A DNA stretch of 6,836 bases, from the NCBI GenBank assembly GCA_019236085.1, contig JAFAJR010000084.1:1-6836 (forward strand). The letters are read 5' to 3'. The notes under the pieces are model-generated. The model made no database searches and was not told the origin of the DNA. It saw only the letters and a program-made list of their open reading frames with translations. The stretch comes from Candidatus Dormiibacterota bacterium. Lineage in GTDB: Bacteria; Chloroflexota; Dormibacteria; Aeolococcales; Aeolococcaceae. The number at the start of each line of letters is the position of its first letter. Positions within the stretch are counted from its first letter, which is position 1. Of this stretch, positions 1-6,682 are shown piece by piece. Both the position numbers and the translations under genes were made by a program.

Positions 1-1109
<1,109 letters not shown>

Positions 1110-1113
<4 letters not shown>

Positions 1114-1922
1114 CACCGCGTGGCGCGGATGCGATCCGAGCAGCATTGGATGAGCGGCGCGAACTTCCGGCGCTCATCCCGTACCTGACGGCAGGCTTCC
1201 CGGACCCGCAATCGACGCCAGGCCTGCTGCTGGCGGCGCAGCGCTGCGGGTGCAGGGTCGCGGAGGTGGGCATCCCGTTCAGCGATCCACTGGCGGACGG
1301 GCCGACGATTCAGCGCAGCGGCTTTCGCGCGTTGTCCCAGGGCATGACAGTGCAGCGCGCCATCGACTCGGTGCGAGAGGCACGAGCCGCGGGACTCACC
1401 ATCCCGGTGGTGTTCATGACCTACCTCAACCCCGTCCTCTCCCATGGCGTGGGGCGGTTCGCGGCCGAAGCCGCAGCCGCCGGCGCCGACGGTCTGATCC
1501 TCCCGGACGTCCCGGTCGATGAGGCAGATGAGGTGCGAAGTGTCGTGCAGGCCGCGGGGCTGGCGCTCATTCCGCTGGTCGCTCCCACCACAACGCCGGA
1601 CCGCCTGCAGCGCATCTGCGACACCGCGTCGGGGTTCGTGTACTGCGTCGGAGTGACCGGGGTGACGGGAGCTCGCAGCGCCGTGTCGGCGGATGCGCTG
1701 CGGCTGCTCGCGGCGGTCCGCGATTGCACGCAGCTGCCGCGAGCCCTCGGTTTTGGTCTTTCACGTCACGAACACATGGAGCTGCTGGCGGGGCACACCG
1801 AGGCCGTGGTTGTGGGTTCCGCCTTGATCGACGCCGTCGATCGCGACCCGGCAGACCCGCCCCGCGCCGCCGAGCGGTTCCTGCTCGGCATGCTCGGCCG
1901 GCGCGAAGCTCAGCCGGCGTGA
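1110..1922 (+). CDS. trpA: Tryptophan synthase alpha subunit
   Basis: TrpA cleaves indole-3-glycerol phosphate to indole and glyceraldehyde 3-phosphate and passes indole to TrpB. The GTG at 1110 shares a GTGA overlap with the trpB stop and gives 270 residues, the usual family length. A longer open frame extends upstream into trpB but does not resemble TrpA. The TIM-barrel motifs are complete: LIPYLTAGFPD (about 22-32), AEVGIPFSDPLADGPTIQ with the catalytic pair Glu52 and Asp63 (E. coli Glu49 and Asp60), VFMTYLNPV, LILPDVPVDEADEV, LIPLVAPTT, YCVGVTGVTGAR with Tyr178, and the phosphate-binding GFG (about 214-216) and VVVGSA (about 233-238). No Shine-Dalgarno sequence is obvious before the GTG, consistent with translation coupled to trpB. 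The stop at 1920-1922 overlaps the GTG of aroA. Confidence 0.97.
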
Positions 1923-3214
1923 GCGAGGAGCGCGTCTCGCCGCCCCGCGATCTCGACTGCGCGGTGCGCGTCCCCGGCGACAAATCCATCAGCCACCGCG
2001 CCCTCATCGTCGCGGCCCTGGCACGGGGTCGCAGCTATGTCGGCAACCTGTCGCCGGCTGCGGATGTGCGTTCGACAGTGGACTGCCTGGGGGCGCTGGG
2101 AGTGTGGGTCCGGCCGTTCGGCGCCGAGCGCTGTGCCGTCGACGGCGACGGCGCCGGTTGGCTCCGGTCGCCGGCTGATGTCCTCGACTGCGGCAACTCA
2201 GGCACCACCATGCGGCTGCTCGCCGGCGCTGTCGCGGGCAGCGACTGCGTGGCGGTGCTGGACGGCGACGCCTCGCTGCAACGACGGCCCATGGAGCGTG
2301 TTGCCGAACCGCTGCGAGCCATGGGCGCCGAGGTGACCACAGAAAGCGGCCGGCCGCCGTTGCGGGTTGCCGGCCGGCGCCTGCTGCAGGCGAGGGAACA
2401 CGTGCTGCCGGTGGCCAGTGCACAGGTGAAGTCCGCAGTGCTCCTTGCGGCGGTCACCGCCGACGGGGTGACCCGGGTCGTCGAGCCGGCTCCCACCCGG
2501 GATCACACCGAGCGGCTGCTGCGCTGGTGCGGCGTCCGGGTCGAGAGTGACGACGCTCTCGTCAGCCTCACGCCGGGAACGGTGACACCGTTCGGACTTC
2601 GCGTACCCGGGGACCTCAGCGCGGCTGCCTTCTTCCTGGCGCTGGCCGCTGCGCGCCCAGCATGGCGGGTTCGCTGCGCCGGCGTGGGCGTCAACCCGCG
2701 GCGCAGCGGCATCCTCGACGTGCTAATGGCGATGGGCGCCGTCGTCGAGGTCGAGGCCGAGGCCGGCGACGGACCTGAGCCTGTGGCCGCCGTCGCGGTG
2801 CGCGGCGCCGGCTTGCGAGCTGCCGACATCAGCGGCGACCTCACCGTTCGCTGCATTGACGAGCTGCCGGTGCTGGCGGTGCTCGCCACCCAGGCTGAGG
2901 GCACGACGCACATCCACGACGCCGCCGAGCTCCGGCTCAAGGAGAGCGACCGCATAGCGAGGCTCGCCGAAGGCCTCCGCGCCTTCGGAGCCGAATGCGA
3001 GGAGCACGACGACGGGCTCAGCGTCGACGGCCCGGCGGAGTTGAGAGCTGCCCGCGTCTCCGCCTCCGGCGACCACCGGCTGGCCATGGCGTTTGCGGTT
3101 GCCGGGTCACTGGCGCGCGGCGGCGAAACCGTGATCGCAGGCGCTGAGTGCGCTGCCGTGTCCTTTCCAGGCTTCTTCGCCGAGCTGCGCGGCGCGGCGG
3201 CAGGAGGCAGATGA
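1919..3214 (+). CDS. aroA: 3-phosphoshikimate 1-carboxyvinyltransferase (EPSP synthase)
   Basis: AroA transfers enolpyruvyl from PEP to shikimate 3-phosphate, the step before chorismate synthase, and is the target of glyphosate. The start is set at GTG 1919, which forms a GTGA overlap with the trpA stop and places the N-terminal VPGDKSISHRAL motif correctly, giving 431 residues. Upstream in-frame codons lie inside trpA and are low-complexity. Visible motifs are the substrate lysine K22; GNSGTTMRL at 92-100, equivalent to the E. coli GNAGTAMRP PEP/glyphosate loop, with the loop glycine kept and leucine in place of Pro101; RPMERV; SAQVKSA near 167-173; EPAPTRDHTE; GDLSAAAFF; DELPVLAVLA with catalytic Asp314; LKESDR at 340-345; and DHRLAMAFAVAG. 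The TTMRL form of the loop resembles Bacillus-type rather than enterobacterial EPSP synthases. The gene looks complete and intact. It is the last recognisable gene of the trpBA-aroA unit. Confidence 0.96.
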   Translation: MSEERVSPPRDLDCAVRVPGDKSISHRALIVAALARGRSYVGNLSPAADVRSTVDCLGALGVWVRPFGAERCAVDGDGAGWLRSPADVLDCGNSGTTMRLLAGAVAGSDCVAVLDGDASLQRRPMERVAEPLRAMGAEVTTESGRPPLRVAGRRLLQAREHVLPVASAQVKSAVLLAAVTADGVTRVVEPAPTRDHTERLLRWCGVRVESDDALVSLTPGTVTPFGLRVPGDLSAAAFFLALAAARPAWRVRCAGVGVNPRRSGILDVLMAMGAVVEVEAEAGDGPEPVAAVAVRGAGLRAADISGDLTVRCIDELPVLAVLATQAEGTTHIHDAAELRLKESDRIARLAEGLRAFGAECEEHDDGLSVDGPAELRAARVSASGDHRLAMAFAVAGSLARGGETVIAGAECAAVSFPGFFAELRGAAAGGR

Positions 3215-3242
3215 CGGCGACGGTGTCTTTGAGCATCCGGTC

Positions 3243-4100
3243 TCAGCGGAGCAGCCGGCTCATGCGGCGGTCGGCATAGACGCGGCCTCCCGTCTGGCAG
3301 TGGGGGCAGTACTGGAGCGAGCGGGTGGCGAAGGCCACCTCCCGGATGGTGTCGCCGCACTCCGGACAGGGTTGCCCGGTCCTGCCGTGGACGGCCATTC
3401 GTAGCTTCTTGTCCCCCCGCAGCGCGGCCGGGTCGACAGCGGCGGCCCTCCCAAGCGCGTCCCGGAGCACCTCCTGCATGGCGTGATGCAGCGTTGCCAC
3501 CTCGTCGCCAGATAGCCCGGAGGCCTTGCGGAAGGGAGAGAGGCGGGCGGCGTGAAGCACCTCGTCGGAATAGGCGTTGCCCAGCCCCGCGATCAGCGCC
3601 TGGTCGGAGAGCGCTCCCTTCAAGTTGCCGCTCGCCCCGGCCAGGATGCCGCCAAGGCGCTCCGGGTCGAGGCGTGGGTCCAGCGCGTCCACCCCGAGCC
3701 GGGCCACGCCGGGGACATCAGCGGCGGTGCGGACCAGGTAGATAGCCAGGCGTTTTTCCGTGCCCTGCTCCGTGGCCTCGAGCGCACGGCCGTCGTCGAG
3801 GCTCACCACCATGACCAACGGGCCGCGGAGCGACGGCATCAGCCGGCCGGGCTCGGCGACCAGTCGCAGCCAGCCGGCACGGGCCAGGTGGACCACCAGG
3901 TGGAGTGGCGGGACGGCGATGTCGATGAACTTGCCCGCGCGGCCCACCGATTCGATGGCGAGACCGTGGAGCGCGCTCAGCGGCGGGTCGAAGGTTTTCA
4001 AGGCCGCGACCGAGCGCATCAGGGCCCGCGTCACGGTGCGGGCGGCCAGCTCGCGGTCGAGCGCGGCGGCGAGGGCGGCCACTTCAGGGAGCTCCGGCAC
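3243..4100 (-). CDS. Fpg/Nei-family DNA glycosylase (formamidopyrimidine-DNA glycosylase-like)
   Basis: This is a base-excision repair glycosylase/AP lyase of the MutM/Nei family, which removes oxidised bases using its N-terminal proline as nucleophile. The start is fixed at GTG (plus-strand bases 4098-4100) because the mature protein must begin PELPEV, with catalytic Pro2 and Glu3; the further 47 upstream codons to an ATG at 4241 have no family counterpart. The protein is 285 residues, the normal length. Visible features are LKTFDPPLSALHG, the conserved beta-strand lysine (GRAGKF, Lys57), a helix-two-turn-helix core containing LIAGLGNAYSDEVLHAARLSP, and a C-terminal zinc finger CPEC-x16-CPHC followed by RMSRLLR. 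The void-filling residues differ from E. coli Fpg: HLARAGWLR replaces HLGMSGSLR, and TEKRLA replaces DPRRFG. That pattern, with LKTFDPPLSAL and RSLQYCPHCQTGG, I recognise from an actinobacterial Fpg-like subfamily, so the substrate range may not be classic 8-oxoG. No Shine-Dalgarno sequence is seen. The gene converges on aroA with a 28-bp gap. Confidence 0.92.
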   Translation of the reverse strand: MPELPEVAALAAALDRELAARTVTRALMRSVAALKTFDPPLSALHGLAIESVGRAGKFIDIAVPPLHLVVHLARAGWLRLVAEPGRLMPSLRGPLVMVVSLDDGRALEATEQGTEKRLAIYLVRTAADVPGVARLGVDALDPRLDPERLGGILAGASGNLKGALSDQALIAGLGNAYSDEVLHAARLSPFRKASGLSGDEVATLHHAMQEVLRDALGRAAAVDPAALRGDKKLRMAVHGRTGQPCPECGDTIREVAFATRSLQYCPHCQTGGRVYADRRMSRLLR

Positions 4101-4204
4101 ATCGCAATGGTCGCGGATGGTTGAATTCCGCCGTGGCCGGCTCGTTGCCCCGGAGCGGCGCTGCGCTGCAGCAACGAATTCGGCATGGCCGCGGACGCCT
4201 CCAG
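4101..4204. promoter_or_regulatory. Divergent intergenic region between the glycosylase and Nudix genes
   Basis: Both genes are transcribed outward from this roughly 104-bp stretch, so their promoters should lie here or just inside the genes. I see no convincing -35/-10 pair on either strand and no Shine-Dalgarno sequence for either gene. It contains two GAATTC sites (4123-4128 and 4176-4181), each followed by a similar CGCCGTGGCCG or GGCATGGCCG stretch, and a 7-bp inverted repeat. The boundary depends on the Nudix start: in-frame TTG 4121 and GTG 4133 would absorb much of the region into the coding sequence. Confidence 0.35.
4142..4177. repeat. Inverted repeat TCGTTGC / GCAACGA
   Basis: TCGTTGC at 4142-4148 and its exact reverse complement GCAACGA at 4171-4177 are separated by 22 bases in the divergent intergenic region. 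The arms could bind a dimeric regulator or form a weak hairpin. A 7-bp repeat of this kind can occur by chance, so its function is unproven. Confidence 0.3.
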
Positions 4205-4849
4205 GTGGAGGAGGACGTTCTGGTGGTGCCGCGCACCACAATCTTCCCGGACGGCGCCTGGCATGGCCTGGTGACCCGGGGCCTGGAGCGCGTCCTCCGC
4301 ACGGTGAACGCCTCGTCCGAATACCGCCCGCGGCGGCAGGTCGAGGACGACCCGTCGCTGCAGCAGATCATCCCGTACTGCGTGGTGCGACACCCGCACG
4401 ACGAGACCTACCTCCTGACCCGCCGCCTGCGGCGTTCGTCGGAGCGGCGCCTGCACCATCTCTATTCATTGGGCATCGGCGGCCACGTCAATCCCGGCGA
4501 CGGCGAAGCCGGCGACCCGATTGCCGGGGGCCTGCGTCGCGAGTGGGCTGAGGAGATCCGCTGCCCCTCACCGGCGACGGCGCGGCTGGTTGCGGCGATC
4601 AACGACGACTCCAGCCCTGTGTCGCGGGTGCACCTGGGGCTGGTGTTCATCGTCGAGCCGACGCTGGGATTCGTCGACGTCCGCGAGACAGCCAAGCTCG
4701 AGGGTCAATGCCTTGCGCTCAAGGAGATGAGCCGTCACTACCTGAGCATGGAGAGCTGGTCCCAGCTGGTGTTCGACGACCTCACCAATGGCGCCCAGAA
4801 GCGGGCCGAACGCAGCCCACTGGTGGTGGAGCTGTCGGCCGCTCCCTGA
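4205..4849 (+). CDS. Nudix-type predicted phosphoesterase (COG4112-like)
   Basis: The core has a Nudix-like signature: GIGGHV at about 90-95, followed by RREWAEE at 111-117, matching the REUXEE metal-binding part of the Nudix box. The overall pattern (VLVVPR near the N-terminus, FPDGAWHG, IIPYCVVRH, LYSLGIGGHVNP, INDDSSPVSRVHLGLVF, ETAKLEG, ESWSQLV) resembles the predicted MutT-family phosphoesterases of COG4112, from memory of that family. Such proteins presumably hydrolyse a nucleoside-diphosphate-linked substrate; the actual substrate is unknown. GTG 4205 is preferred because the protein then begins MEEDVLVVPR and has 214 residues, close to family size. In-frame TTG 4121 and GTG 4133 would add 24-28 residues of Arg/Ala-rich sequence without family resemblance. 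No start has a good Shine-Dalgarno sequence. The gene is divergent from the glycosylase, and its stop lies 26 bp before the downstream sulfur-carrier gene. Confidence 0.85.
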   Translation: MEEDVLVVPRTTIFPDGAWHGLVTRGLERVLRTVNASSEYRPRRQVEDDPSLQQIIPYCVVRHPHDETYLLTRRLRRSSERRLHHLYSLGIGGHVNPGDGEAGDPIAGGLRREWAEEIRCPSPATARLVAAINDDSSPVSRVHLGLVFIVEPTLGFVDVRETAKLEGQCLALKEMSRHYLSMESWSQLVFDDLTNGAQKRAERSPLVVELSAAP

Positions 4850-4861
4850 GGGCTGCTTCCA

Positions 4862-4875
4862 TATACTCGCAGCCG
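4862..4875 (+). promoter_or_regulatory. Putative leaderless promoter (-10 TATACT) for the sulfur-carrier gene
   Basis: TATACT at 4862-4867 matches five of six bases of the TATAAT -10 consensus in otherwise GC-rich DNA. The ATG at 4876 lies 8 bases downstream, so transcription would begin at or next to the start codon, as for the leaderless mRNAs common in actinobacteria. No recognisable -35 box lies 16-19 bases upstream, and no Shine-Dalgarno sequence precedes the ATG. Both points fit a leaderless start. Confidence 0.5.
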
Positions 4876-5157
4876 ATGGCGGTCACCGTTCGCGTTCCTG
4901 GTCCGCTGCGCCGTCTCACCAACGGCAGCGCTGACGTCCAGGTCGAGGGCGGGACCGTCGGCCAGGTCCTCACGCAGCTCGACGCCGAGTACCCTGGATT
5001 TCGCGACCGCCTCTACGACGACCAGGGCAACCTGCGCCAGTTCATCAACATCTACGTCAATGACTCCGACATCCGTTTCGGCCAGGGGCTCGACACACCG
5101 GTTGCGGAGCGCGACGAGCTCTCCATCATCCCCGCCGTTGCAGGCGGAGGTCGCTGA
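4876..5157 (+). CDS. CysO/MoaD/ThiS-like ubiquitin-fold sulfur-carrier protein
   Basis: This 93-residue protein has the beta-grasp sulfur-carrier pattern and closely resembles mycobacterial CysO: VTVRVPGPLRRLT at the start, then LRQFINIYVNDSDIRF and the tail LSIIPAVAGGGR. Family members are activated by adenylation and thiocarboxylation of a C-terminal Gly-Gly and donate sulfur for cysteine (CysO with CysM), molybdopterin (MoaD), thiamine (ThiS) or tRNA thiolation (Thermus TtuB). Here the conserved AGG is followed by Gly-Arg, so the terminus may need trimming, for example by a Mec-like JAMM peptidase, or the third glycine may be functional after loss of Arg93. ATG 4876 is chosen because it fits the family N-terminus and sits 8 bases after a TATACT box; the frame is open further upstream but there overlaps the Nudix gene. 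No cysM, mec or E1-like gene is in the window. The next gene is mnmA, which suggests but does not prove a role in tRNA thiolation. I leave the symbol blank because the partner pathway is unknown. Confidence 0.9.
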   Translation: MAVTVRVPGPLRRLTNGSADVQVEGGTVGQVLTQLDAEYPGFRDRLYDDQGNLRQFINIYVNDSDIRFGQGLDTPVAERDELSIIPAVAGGGR

Positions 5158-5188
5158 GGACCCACTCACGCGGCTGCCGCGGGGTGCC

Positions 5189-6265
5189 GTGGTCGCCGTG
5201 GCCATGTCGGGCGGGGTCGATTCCAGCGTTGTCGCGGCGAGGGTGGCGGCCGCCGGCATCCCGGCGTTCGGCATCACGCTGGCGATGTGGCCCTCCAGCC
5301 GGGAGATGGTCCGCGATCGCGGCTGCTGCTCGATCGATGCCGTCGACGATGCCCGGCGCGTCGCCGCCGCCGTGGGTCTCGACCACTACGTCTGGAACCT
5401 CGAGCGAGACTTCGCTGAATTGGTGGTCGCCGAGTTCGAGGAGGGCTACGCCGCCGGCAACACCCCCAACCCCTGCGTTCGCTGCAACGAGCGGGTCAAG
5501 TTCGGGGTGCTCCTGGAGCGGGCGATGGAAGCCGGTGCCAGCCATGTGGCCACGGGCCACTACGCGAGGACCGGCTTCGCTGACGGCGAGTGGACGCTCC
5601 ATCGCGCACTGGACGGTCGTCGCGACCAGTCGTACGTGTTGCACCGGCTCGCCCAGGAACAGCTGAGCCGGGCAGTCTTTCCGCTGGGGAGCCACGAGAC
5701 CAAGCAGGAGGTGCGCGCCGAGGCGCACCGGCTCGGGCTGCACACTGCGGCCAAGCCCGAATCCCAGGACCTCTGCTTCGTTGACGGGCGGATCTCCGAA
5801 CACTTGAGCACCCGGCTCGCAGGTCGTTTTCAGGCAGGACCCGTCGTCAGCCTCGACGGGCGCGAGGTCGGAAGACATCGCGGCCTTCCCTTCCACACCG
5901 TGGGGCAGCGGTCGGGCCTGGGGCTGCAGCCGCTGACGCCGGACGCGCGGCCCAGCTACGTCATAGAGGTCAGGCCTGCGGACAACACGATTGTCGTGGG
6001 ACCCCGTGAAGCGCTGACCATGAGCCGCGTCGAGGTCGCGTCGTGCAGCTGGACGTCCGGCAGGCCACCGCAGCCGGCGCAGCGCTGCGCGGTGCAGCTT
6101 CGTGCCCACGGTGAGGCCCTGCCTGCGACCGTCGCTGCGGATTCGGGGGGTGGCGCGCACATTCGCCTCGACAGTCCGGCCAGCCGGGTTGCTCCCGGCC
6201 AGGCCGCGGTGCTCTACGACGGCGACCGCGTGCTTGGCGGTGGCAGCGTCACCGGAGCCGCATAG
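5189..6265 (+). CDS. mnmA: tRNA-specific 2-thiouridylase MnmA
   Basis: MnmA uses ATP to activate U34 of tRNA-Lys, Glu and Gln and installs sulfur to form 2-thiouridine, which supports accurate reading of A/G-ending codons. The N-terminal PP-loop AMSGGVDSS is at 5-13. NPCVRCNERVKF holds Cys99, the counterpart of E. coli Cys102, plus an extra Cys96. RDQSYVLHRL lies at about 145-154. KPESQDLCFVDG has Cys196, the counterpart of E. coli Cys199, and HRGLPFHTVGQRSGLG leads into the C-terminal beta-barrel. GTG 5189 gives 358 residues and the usual short lead before SGG. TTG 5138 is a possible alternative that overlaps the carrier gene by 20 bases and adds 17 residues; the ATG at 5060 would overlap by 98 bases and is unlikely. 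GGAGG at 5146-5150 is badly spaced for GTG 5189. The gene lies 31 bp after the sulfur-carrier gene and its TAG shares a base with the next GTG, so the three probably form one operon. Confidence 0.95.
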   Translation: MVAVAMSGGVDSSVVAARVAAAGIPAFGITLAMWPSSREMVRDRGCCSIDAVDDARRVAAAVGLDHYVWNLERDFAELVVAEFEEGYAAGNTPNPCVRCNERVKFGVLLERAMEAGASHVATGHYARTGFADGEWTLHRALDGRRDQSYVLHRLAQEQLSRAVFPLGSHETKQEVRAEAHRLGLHTAAKPESQDLCFVDGRISEHLSTRLAGRFQAGPVVSLDGREVGRHRGLPFHTVGQRSGLGLQPLTPDARPSYVIEVRPADNTIVVGPREALTMSRVEVASCSWTSGRPPQPAQRCAVQLRAHGEALPATVAADSGGGAHIRLDSPASRVAPGQAAVLYDGDRVLGGGSVTGAA

Positions 6266-6651
6266 TGCCGCCCTCTGTCGGCGATGTGGTCATCGGCTCG
6301 CTGGCGGTGGCCATCGCGTGCGTCGGCGGCGTCGCGGCCCTGACTGCAGCGGTCCGGGGAGGCAACTGGTTCGGCTACGTCTGCGCTTTGGGGTGTGCCG
6401 CCTTCGTTGCCGGCGTCGTGGGGCAGCGGAGCTACCCCGCCCCCGGCGGCACGCCCTCCACGGCGCCGGGTCCGTGGGACGCCGGGGTGACCATTCCGCT
6501 CATCGGCCTGCACCTCACACCGGTGGCCGTTGCCGGCCTTCTGGCCGCCGCCGTCGGCCTGAGCCTGCTGCTGCTCTTCGAACGCGTGCCCGACGGCGCT
6601 GTGGTCGCCCCGGCCCCGCTGCCGCCGCTCGATGAGGACGACACCGTCTGA
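6265..6651 (+). CDS. Small integral membrane protein of unknown function
   Basis: I do not recognise this 128-residue protein. It has three hydrophobic stretches long enough to span the membrane, at about residues 7-30, 36-53 and 75-105. An Ala/Gly/Pro/Ser-rich loop (about 54-72) joins helices two and three, and the C-terminal tail is Pro-rich and ends acidic (PPLDEDDTV). The first helix may instead act as an uncleaved signal anchor. The GTG start shares its G with the TAG stop of mnmA (TAGTG), so it is probably translated from the mnmA transcript. The presence of a second membrane gene downstream, possibly a NADH-quinone oxidoreductase subunit, raises a weak possibility of a respiratory-complex connection, but no motif supports it. 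Base composition matches the neighbours. Confidence 0.75.
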   Translation: MPPSVGDVVIGSLAVAIACVGGVAALTAAVRGGNWFGYVCALGCAAFVAGVVGQRSYPAPGGTPSTAPGPWDAGVTIPLIGLHLTPVAVAGLLAAAVGLSLLLLFERVPDGAVVAPAPLPPLDEDDTV

Positions 6652-6669
6652 GCCCGAGCGTGGCGTGAC

Positions 6670-6682
6670 TACAATGCCGCCG
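6670..6682 (+). promoter_or_regulatory. Putative leaderless-type promoter (-10 TACAAT)
   Basis: TACAAT at 6670-6675 matches five of six bases of the -10 consensus and fits the TAnnnT core typical of actinobacterial promoters. An ATG follows after exactly 7 bases, at 6683, so transcription would start at the start codon. No clear -35 element is present at the usual spacing. The layout mirrors the TATACT promoter before the sulfur-carrier gene. Confidence 0.45.

Noticed and set aside
1826..1842. 17-bp palindrome GATCGACG-C-CGTCGATC inside trpA
   Set aside because: It encodes the ordinary family segment around LIDAVD, and Asp/Val/Ala codons in GC-rich DNA readily create such palindromes; a similar string occurs in mnmA. 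No regulatory context is seen.
2739..2772. Repetitive GTCGAGG/CGAGGCC stretch in aroA
   Set aside because: It encodes a short Val/Glu/Ala run in a variable loop of EPSP synthase. The repetition follows from codon bias.
3215..3242. Bidirectional terminator between convergent aroA and the glycosylase gene
   Set aside because: The 28-bp gap contains no GC-rich hairpin followed by a T run on either strand.
2503..3360. Minus-strand open frame (285 codons) opposite aroA
   Set aside because: The translation is a low-complexity Arg/Ser/Ala/Pro run with no family features, antisense to intact aroA and crossing into the glycosylase 3' end.
3552..4124. Plus-strand open frames opposite the glycosylase gene
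   Set aside because: The minus-strand frame carries all Fpg motifs, including the zinc finger. The plus-strand translations are Arg/Gly/Ala-rich shadows.
5126..6160. Long minus-strand open frame (344 codons) opposite mnmA
   Set aside because: It lies antisense to a gene with complete MnmA motifs. Its translation has no recognisable domain, and long antisense frames are expected at this GC content.
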